From DATBVX01 sp035263105 (lineage in GTDB: Bacteria > Pseudomonadota > Gammaproteobacteria > Steroidobacterales > Steroidobacteraceae): a stretch of 64,000 nucleotides of DNA. Each line of letters starts with the position of its first letter. The first letter of the stretch is position 1. Below the pieces are notes generated by a model. The model was not told the origin of the DNA and searched no databases. It saw nothing but the letters and a program-made list of their open reading frames with translations. Position numbers and translations under genes: made by a program. Shown piece by piece: positions 59,084 through 64,000 of this stretch. Where the stretch lies: assembly GCA_035263105.1 (NCBI GenBank), contig DATFRO010000084.1, positions 1-64,000 on the forward strand, given 5' to 3'.

Positions 59084-62000
59084 ATGAAGTACTTGCCGCG
59101 CATCTTCACCCGCTGGATCTTCTGGCTCGTCGTGGCCGGCGTGCTGCTGCTGTACACGCTTGGCGGCTTCTTCCTCGTGCCCTGGGTGGTCCAGTCACAG
59201 CTTCGCAGCACCATCGCCGACGACTATCACCGCGTCGCCCAGGTCGGGAAGGTCCGCTTCAACCCCTTCACGTTCGTCCTCGAGGTCAACGATTTCTCGA
59301 TGCCCGACAGCGACGGGCGCCCCATGCTGGGCTTCGCCCAGCTCAAAATCGACTTCGAGCTGATGTCCATCCTGCGGCGCGCGTTCTCCTTCAAGATGAT
59401 TTCGCTCCAAGCCCCGAACGCGCGCCTCGTGATGCGGCCGGACGGCAAGCTGAATCTCATCGACCTCGTGCCCAAGGAACCGGCATCAGAGGCAGCGCCC
59501 AAGAAAGAAGAAGGTCCAACCCGTCTCTTCATCGAGGCCTTCATCGTGAACGCCGGACGGATCGATCTCGAGGACCTGAGCCGACCGTCGCGTTTTGCCA
59601 CCGCACTCAAGCCGATCACGTTTACGCTGCGCAACTTCAGCACGTTCGGCACCGGCGATAACGCCTACCGGCTCGAAGGGGAATCCGTCCTGGGAGAGCG
59701 CCTGTCCTGGAACGGCCGGGTCGACGCTTCGCCCTTCAGTTCGAGCGGTGAATTCGCCTTCACGGGTGTTCACGCGCAGACCGTGTGGGACTACATCCGC
59801 GACTCCGTCGGCTTCGAAGTGCCTGCCGGCATGGTGGACCTCACGGGCAGCTACACGTTCTCGCTCGCGCGCGACCCGGTCGATCTCAAGATCGTGGGCA
59901 AGGAGATCAAGGTCGACGGGCTCGCCGTACGTCCCAAGGGATCGACCGATGACTATGTGACGCTCGGTCAGCTGATGCTGCGCGATGCGCAGGTGAGCGT
60001 CGCCGATCGACGCGTAGAGGTCGCCAGCATTGCGGAAACCGGCGGCAAGATACTCACCTGGCTCGAACCGGACGGAACGTTCAATCTCTCGCGACTTGCC
60101 GGTAGTGGCGCGCCTGCTGAGGCTCCGTCCGAGCCCGCGTCCGACTCGAACGCCGCTGCGGCGACGAAGCCAGGTGACACGCCACCGGCCGCTCAGCCCA
60201 CGGCGCCTGCTCCAAACGCTCAACCCGCGGCGACTGCTTCGAACGCACAGCCAGCGGCCACGTCTCCTACTGCCGGTGCACCGGCTGCGGGCGGCGCACC
60301 GAACAGCCGTGCCTGGCAGATCGTGCTGCCGCTCATCGAGACTTCCGGACTCGAAGCCGCGTTCGAGGATCGCAGCCTCAAGCCGATCGTGCCCGTCAAG
60401 GTGGCACCGATCGACGTCAAGCTCGCGGGCTACGACAGCGCCAAGCCCGGTCCGATCAACATCGACGCGCACATTGGCATCGACGAGCGAGGCAAGCTGA
60501 GCGCGCAAGGCACGTTCGATCCGAACACGCTCGTGAGCGCGCTCGATGTGGAACTCAACGACATCGATCTGCGCAGCACACAACCCTACATTGCGCGCGT
60601 GACCGATCTCACGCTCCTGTCCGGCCGCCTCGGCGCGAAGGGCAAGCTGGAATTCACGCGTGACAAGGCGGACGCCCTGCAACCGCACTACGTCGGCACA
60701 CTCTCGCTCGCGAAGCTGCGCACCATCGACAACGCCCTCGAGCAGGACTTCATTCGCTGGGAGCAGCTCGATGCGAAGGGCATCGACTACGATGGGGCCG
60801 CGTCGAAACTCGCCATCAAGGAGGTTGCGGCCCGCAAGCCCTATGCACGCGTCATCATCGCGTCCAATGGCACGGTCAACATCAGCGAGATCCTCAGGCC
60901 GACGCGGCCGAGCGAGGCCGGTGAGACCAGCGCGCCCGCAAAGCCGACGGACGCGAAGGCGGAGAGTCCTGCGCTCGATGTGCGCATCGGTACCGTGCGC
61001 ATCGACAAGGGCTCGGCAAACTTCGCCGACTTTTCGCTGACACCGAACTTTGCCACCGGCATCCAGGAGCTGTCAGGGACGGTGACGGGTCTCTCGTCGC
61101 GGAAGAACTCACGCGCCAAGGTGGATCTCGACGGCAAGGTCGATGCTTATGCACCGGTGACCATCGACGGCGAGGTGAACTACTTCAGCGCCGAGTCCTA
61201 CACCGATCTCAAGCTCGCCTTCGACAACATGGAGCTCACGACCTTCACGCCCTACGCGGGCAAGTTCGCGGGCTACCGCATCGAGAAGGGCAAGCTCTCG
61301 GTGCGGCTCAACTACAAGGTCGAAAACCGTCAACTCAACGCCCAGCACAAGTTCGTGCTCGATCAGCTGCAACTCGGCGAGCGCGTCGAGAGCAAGGACG
61401 CCACCTCGCTCCCGGTCAAGCTCGCGGTGGCGCTGATGAAGGATCGCAACGGCGTGATCGACATCGATCTGCCGATCACCGGGAGCCTCGACGATCCGCA
61501 GTTCCGCCTCGGTCCGCTGATCTGGAAGGCGGTCGTGAATCTCTTCACCAAGATCGTCACGGCGCCTTTCGCCTGGATCGGCAGTCTCTTCGGTGGCGGC
61601 GATGAAGTGAATCAGCTGAGTTTCGCGGCCGGCAGCAGCGATTTGCAGGGCGATAGCGCGACGCGCATCCAGTCGGTCGGCAAAGCGCTGCACGAGCGGC
61701 CTTCCCTGCAGATAGAAGTGCCGATCACGGTGAATCCCGCGCTCGATGGGCCGTTCCTGCAAAAGCATGAGCTCGAGCAGCGGTTGATTGGAGAGAAGCG
61801 GCGTGAACTGCTCGCCGAGCGCAAACCCGTCGATACGCTGGATGCGAGCGTACTCGCGGACCGCGAGGAGTACCGGCGTCTCTTGCACCAGTACGTCAAG
61901 CAGGCGGGCCTGCTGCCGCCGGATGACAAGGAACTCAAGTCAGACAAGCCTCCGCCCGCGGAGGAACTCGAGGCCGAGGTCAAGAAACTCGAGGACCTCG

Positions 62001-62182
62001 CCATGCCCACCATCGAGGTCCCGGAGACCGTTCTCGACGATCTCGGCAAGGAGCGCGCGCAGAAGGTGCAGGGACTGTTGCTCGGTTCCGGAGAAATCGA
62101 CCCGTCCCGGCTCTTCATCGTGAACTCGGGTCCCGCGCCCGGCGATGCGGGCCTGGTGCGGATGGACCTGGCGCTGCGCTGA
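59084..62182 (+). CDS. DUF748 (AsmA-like) large envelope protein
   Basis: A 1032-residue protein. An N-terminal anchor helix (FTRWIFWLVVAGVLLLYTLG, then GFFLVPWVV) is followed by repetitive beta-rich segments (VAQVGKVRFNPFTFVLEV and KLNLIDLVP). Such proteins resemble AsmA/TamB/YhdP and may form a periplasmic groove for lipids. An Ala/Pro/Thr-rich linker interrupts the chain (about 59110-60310 region, residues 345-410). The C-terminal half ends with LFGGGDEVNQLSFAAGSSDL then helical DUF748 sequence. It lies alone before the convergent tesB unit. Confidence 0.88.
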   Translation: MKYLPRIFTRWIFWLVVAGVLLLYTLGGFFLVPWVVQSQLRSTIADDYHRVAQVGKVRFNPFTFVLEVNDFSMPDSDGRPMLGFAQLKIDFELMSILRRAFSFKMISLQAPNARLVMRPDGKLNLIDLVPKEPASEAAPKKEEGPTRLFIEAFIVNAGRIDLEDLSRPSRFATALKPITFTLRNFSTFGTGDNAYRLEGESVLGERLSWNGRVDASPFSSSGEFAFTGVHAQTVWDYIRDSVGFEVPAGMVDLTGSYTFSLARDPVDLKIVGKEIKVDGLAVRPKGSTDDYVTLGQLMLRDAQVSVADRRVEVASIAETGGKILTWLEPDGTFNLSRLAGSGAPAEAPSEPASDSNAAAATKPGDTPPAAQPTAPAPNAQPAATASNAQPAATSPTAGAPAAGGAPNSRAWQIVLPLIETSGLEAAFEDRSLKPIVPVKVAPIDVKLAGYDSAKPGPINIDAHIGIDERGKLSAQGTFDPNTLVSALDVELNDIDLRSTQPYIARVTDLTLLSGRLGAKGKLEFTRDKADALQPHYVGTLSLAKLRTIDNALEQDFIRWEQLDAKGIDYDGAASKLAIKEVAARKPYARVIIASNGTVNISEILRPTRPSEAGETSAPAKPTDAKAESPALDVRIGTVRIDKGSANFADFSLTPNFATGIQELSGTVTGLSSRKNSRAKVDLDGKVDAYAPVTIDGEVNYFSAESYTDLKLAFDNMELTTFTPYAGKFAGYRIEKGKLSVRLNYKVENRQLNAQHKFVLDQLQLGERVESKDATSLPVKLAVALMKDRNGVIDIDLPITGSLDDPQFRLGPLIWKAVVNLFTKIVTAPFAWIGSLFGGGDEVNQLSFAAGSSDLQGDSATRIQSVGKALHERPSLQIEVPITVNPALDGPFLQKHELEQRLIGEKRRELLAERKPVDTLDASVLADREEYRRLLHQYVKQAGLLPPDDKELKSDKPPPAEELEAEVKKLEDLAMPTIEVPETVLDDLGKERAQKVQGLLLGSGEIDPSRLFIVNSGPAPGDAGLVRMDLALR

Positions 62183-62186
62183 GCGG

Positions 62187-62354
62187 CTACCAGCCGCGGT
62201 CCTCGTCCTCCTCGGACTCGGGCGCCTGCTTTGCGGCGTTCGGGTCGCGCTTCGGCATCGGCGGCTGCATGTTCGCGGTACGGCGCAGGAGCAGCAGGCC
62301 GCCGATCACGATGCCGAGGAGGAGCGCGAGCACCAGGAGCGCGCGCAGCATCAT
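62187..62354 (-). CDS. small single-pass membrane protein (DUF2897-like)
   Basis: A 55-residue protein starting MMLRALLVLALLLGIVIGG at ATG 62354, which overlaps the stop of tesB (ATGA). One N-terminal helix is followed by LLLLRRTANMQPPMPKRDP and an acidic tail (EDEDRGW). Such 50-60-residue proteins are common in gammaproteobacteria; role unknown. Translational coupling to tesB and the strong hydrophobic start are the support for it being a gene. Confidence 0.7.
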   Translation of the reverse strand: MMLRALLVLALLLGIVIGGLLLLRRTANMQPPMPKRDPNAAKQAPESEEDEDRGW

Positions 62355-63226
62355 TCGCTCCCCGAGGAAAGCGCCAGGACGCGGATCAAACCCTCCTGCG
62401 CCGTGCTGGCTACGAGCTTGCCGTCGCGCCTGAAGAGACTGCCGCGTGCGAAGCCTCGCGCCCCCGAGGCGCTCGGGCTGTCGATCGAATAGAGCAGCCA
62501 GTCGGACACGTCGACATCGGCGTGAAACCACATGGCATGGTCGATGCTCGCAAGACGCACATCGCTCTTCAGCCACGACACACCGTGCGGCAACGTCGCC
62601 GTGTCCAGCAGGTGATAGTCCGAGACGTACGCGAGCAGGCAGCGTTGCAGCACCTGGTCGCGTGGCGACTGGTCCACCGCCCGCAACCACACGTGCTTGA
62701 TCGGCTCGAGCTTCTCGCGGCTGAAATAGTCCGGCATGCGCACCGGGCGGAATTCGAAGGGTCGCTGGTGCTCGAACAGCCGCTGCAGCTTCTGCGGTAT
62801 CTGCGGAATCATCTCGCGATGATGCGTTTCGAGGTCGCGCAGGTCTTCGGGCGGCGGCACCTGCGGCATCGGCAGCTGGTGCTCGACGCCGGCCTGTGGC
62901 ACCTGGAACGATGCGGCCATGTTGAAGATCTGCTGGCCGTGCTGAATGGCGGTGACGCGCCGGCTCGAGAAGCTCAGACCGTCGCGGCTGCGGTCGACGT
63001 CGTACACGATCGGCGCGTTGAAGTCGCCCGGCCGCAGGAAATAGGCATGGAGCGAGTGCACGATGCGCCCTTCCACGGTCGCCGAAGCGGCGACCAGCGC
63101 CTGCCCCAGCACCTGGCCGCCAAACACCTGCGGCGCGCCGATGTCGCGACTTTCGCCGCGGAACAGGTTGATCTCCAGGCGCTCGAGCTCCAGGAGTTTG
63201 AGCAGATCCGCGAGGCGACGATCCAT
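62351..63226 (-). CDS. tesB: acyl-CoA thioesterase II
   Basis: A 291-residue double-hotdog thioesterase. The N-terminal LLKLLELERLEINLFRG and VFGGQVLGQALVAASATV, the SLHAYFLRPGDFNAPIVYDV block, and the second hotdog HAMWFHADVDVSDWLLYSI with SPSASGARGFARGSLF are typical TesB. The catalytic Asp is expected in VRLASIDHAM. It hydrolyses medium- and long-chain acyl-CoA in the cytoplasm. The next small gene overlaps its stop. Confidence 0.95.
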   Translation of the reverse strand: MDRRLADLLKLLELERLEINLFRGESRDIGAPQVFGGQVLGQALVAASATVEGRIVHSLHAYFLRPGDFNAPIVYDVDRSRDGLSFSSRRVTAIQHGQQIFNMAASFQVPQAGVEHQLPMPQVPPPEDLRDLETHHREMIPQIPQKLQRLFEHQRPFEFRPVRMPDYFSREKLEPIKHVWLRAVDQSPRDQVLQRCLLAYVSDYHLLDTATLPHGVSWLKSDVRLASIDHAMWFHADVDVSDWLLYSIDSPSASGARGFARGSLFRRDGKLVASTAQEGLIRVLALSSGSE

Positions 63227-63267
63227 GCGGCGATTGTACTCATCGGCGCCGCGGCGGCCACGCAGCC

Positions 63268-63296
63268 TTGACTTCGCGACACACGCCGCTTAGCCT
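63268..63296 (+). promoter_or_regulatory. candidate promoter of the hom leader
   Basis: TTGACT (63268-63273), 17 bases, TAGCCT (63291-63296). The predicted start near 63303 coincides with the 5' edge of the SAM-II aptamer. The -10 box is weak (three of six). Confidence 0.45.
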
Positions 63297-63303
63297 CCCG
63301 ACT

Positions 63304-63357
63304 CGCGCCGATTTGAGTTTCAGCTTGCGGGCGCCTTAGAAATACAGCTAAAGCGAA
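63304..63357 (+). promoter_or_regulatory. SAM-II (SAM-alpha) riboswitch
   Basis: The leader shows, in order, P1 strand GCGCC (63305-63309), GATTTG (63310-63315), GCTTGC (63323-63328), P1' GGCGC (63330-63334), an A-rich stretch and GCTAAAG (63347-63353). This is the conserved order of the SAM-II aptamer, whose pseudoknot binds S-adenosylmethionine. Its place ahead of homoserine dehydrogenase fits methionine-pathway control. Recognised by pattern; a covariance-model score was not computed. Confidence 0.85.
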
Positions 63358-63363
63358 GCACGA

Positions 63364-63396
63364 CCTGCTCTGGCTTTAGCTCGAGCGGGTTTTTTT
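63364..63396 (+). terminator. SAM-controlled intrinsic terminator in hom leader
   Basis: CCTGCTC (63364-63370) pairs with GAGCGGG (63383-63389), followed by seven T (63390-63396). Its loop contains GCTTTAGCT (63373-63381). That loop is exactly complementary to AGCTAAAGC (63346-63354), the 3' strand of the aptamer, giving an alternative antiterminator. Confidence 0.8.
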
Positions 63397-63468
63397 ATGC
63401 CCGCCCGGGCCGGCGTTCGGCCCATCCCGCAGCACTTCGGCGTCGTTTCTTCCGACCGGAGTGTGTCC

Positions 63469-64000
63469 ATGTCCAGCCTGACGGTATTGCGCCTCGATGC
63501 TGCTTCGCTGCACAGCGAAGCGCGCTTGAATGCCTTTTTGCACCACGTCTACGGCGAGCTGCGCACGCGACGGCGTGTCGTCGTGGCGCTGCCCGCCGCC
63601 ACCGCCGCCGACAGCAATCCGCTGGTGGCGGCCCTCGATGTGGCGGGCGTGCCCACGCGTGTGGTGGCGGCGCCTGCCGCCGGCCAGCGCGGGACTGCCC
63701 CGATCGAGCTGCAGCGCGCGCCGCAGCTGGTTCACGAGCAGGCGGTGCTCCTCGCGTCTCACGAAACCCTGGCGGCGGCATGGCCCAACGGGACCGAGTG
63801 GCGACCGGAGCCGCGCGCTGCATCAGAGCGATTGCGCATCGTGCTGCTCGGGCTGGGCACCGTCGGCCTCGGCGTCTATCGCCACCTCGCGCAGCATCCG
63901 GACCTGTTCGAGGTGCTGCGTGTGGTGGTACGCGATCCCTCCCGGCACCGCGACGACGGCGTCCCCGGGGAACTCCTGTCCACGAATGCGTGGGATGCCG
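63469..64000 (+). CDS. hom: homoserine dehydrogenase with N-terminal extension, 3' end cut by window edge
   Basis: 177 residues are visible from ATG 63469 (GGAG seven bases upstream). The NAD(P)-binding Rossmann motif VLLGLGTVGLGVYRHL begins only near residue 124, followed by VRDPSRHRDD. The first about 115 residues (for example VVVALPAATAADSNPLVAAL and APIELQRAPQLVHEQAVLL) form an extra N-terminal part, not seen in minimal homoserine dehydrogenases. It could be a degenerate aspartokinase-like or regulatory region, as in some proteobacteria. The enzyme makes homoserine for methionine and threonine; the SAM-II leader implies methionine control. Confidence 0.85.
   Translation, partial: MSSLTVLRLDAASLHSEARLNAFLHHVYGELRTRRRVVVALPAATAADSNPLVAALDVAGVPTRVVAAPAAGQRGTAPIELQRAPQLVHEQAVLLASHETLAAAWPNGTEWRPEPRAASERLRIVLLGLGTVGLGVYRHLAQHPDLFEVLRVVVRDPSRHRDDGVPGELLSTNAWDA

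Overview
The window is GC-rich (roughly two thirds G+C by eye) and densely coded. It has Gram-negative, proteobacterial gene content: outer-membrane barrels ending in Phe, TonB-dependent uptake, an RND pump, HtpX, CbpA/CbpM and TesB. A Gammaproteobacterium of the Xanthomonadales/Steroidobacterales/Nevskiales type is the best guess, by inference only. No rRNA, tRNA, IS element, prophage or CRISPR array was recognised. It looks like ordinary chromosome. Both edges cut genes: a VOC protein on the left and homoserine dehydrogenase on the right. No stretch without a gene exceeds 300 bases.

Layout. 1-9.9 kb: small metabolic and secreted proteins, a large ATPase-LuxR regulator, OsmC and LtrA. 10-13.6 kb: a signalling operon of a GAF histidine kinase, a single-domain receiver and a receiver-nucleotidyl cyclase. 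13.6-16.0 kb: an SCO protein, a coiled-coil porin and a short phosphate-binding-like protein. 16.2-16.7 kb: two tandem paralogous membrane microproteins with matching inverted repeats. 17-21 kb: a secreted phosphatase-kinase-like fusion, an ATP/ADP-carrier-like MFS protein and a PhoN-type acid phosphatase. 21-24.7 kb: a zinc/manganese-type uptake cluster with no ATPase gene. 24.8-29 kb: an RND pump with its adaptor. 29-32.7 kb: a barrel, an MHS-family MFS transporter and a CmcJ-like oxygenase. 32.7-41 kb: molybdate uptake and molybdopterin synthesis. 41-46.3 kb: proA, proB, an MgtC/DUF4010 membrane protein, an acidic protein and a VIT-type transporter. 46.6-49 kb: divergent cbpA-cbpM and htpX with sigma-32-like promoters. 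49-55.3 kb: a flavin dehydrogenase and an iron-uptake locus around a Fur box. 55.4-63.2 kb: reductase, hydrolase, permease, acetyltransferase, a DUF748 giant and tesB. 63.3-64 kb: a SAM-II riboswitch ahead of hom.

The molybdenum block (32.7-41 kb) is the most integrated part. ModABC imports molybdate behind a ModE-like box. MoaA and MoaC make the pterin precursor. A MobA-MoaD fusion and a MoaE-MoeB-rhodanese fusion place sulfur-carrier activation, sulfur transfer, synthase and nucleotidyl transfer on two polypeptides. Other notable items are the phosphatase-kinase fusion at 17-18.9 kb, the complete SAM-II switch with a readable terminator/antiterminator pair at 63.3 kb, and the duplicated microproteins at 16.2-16.7 kb.
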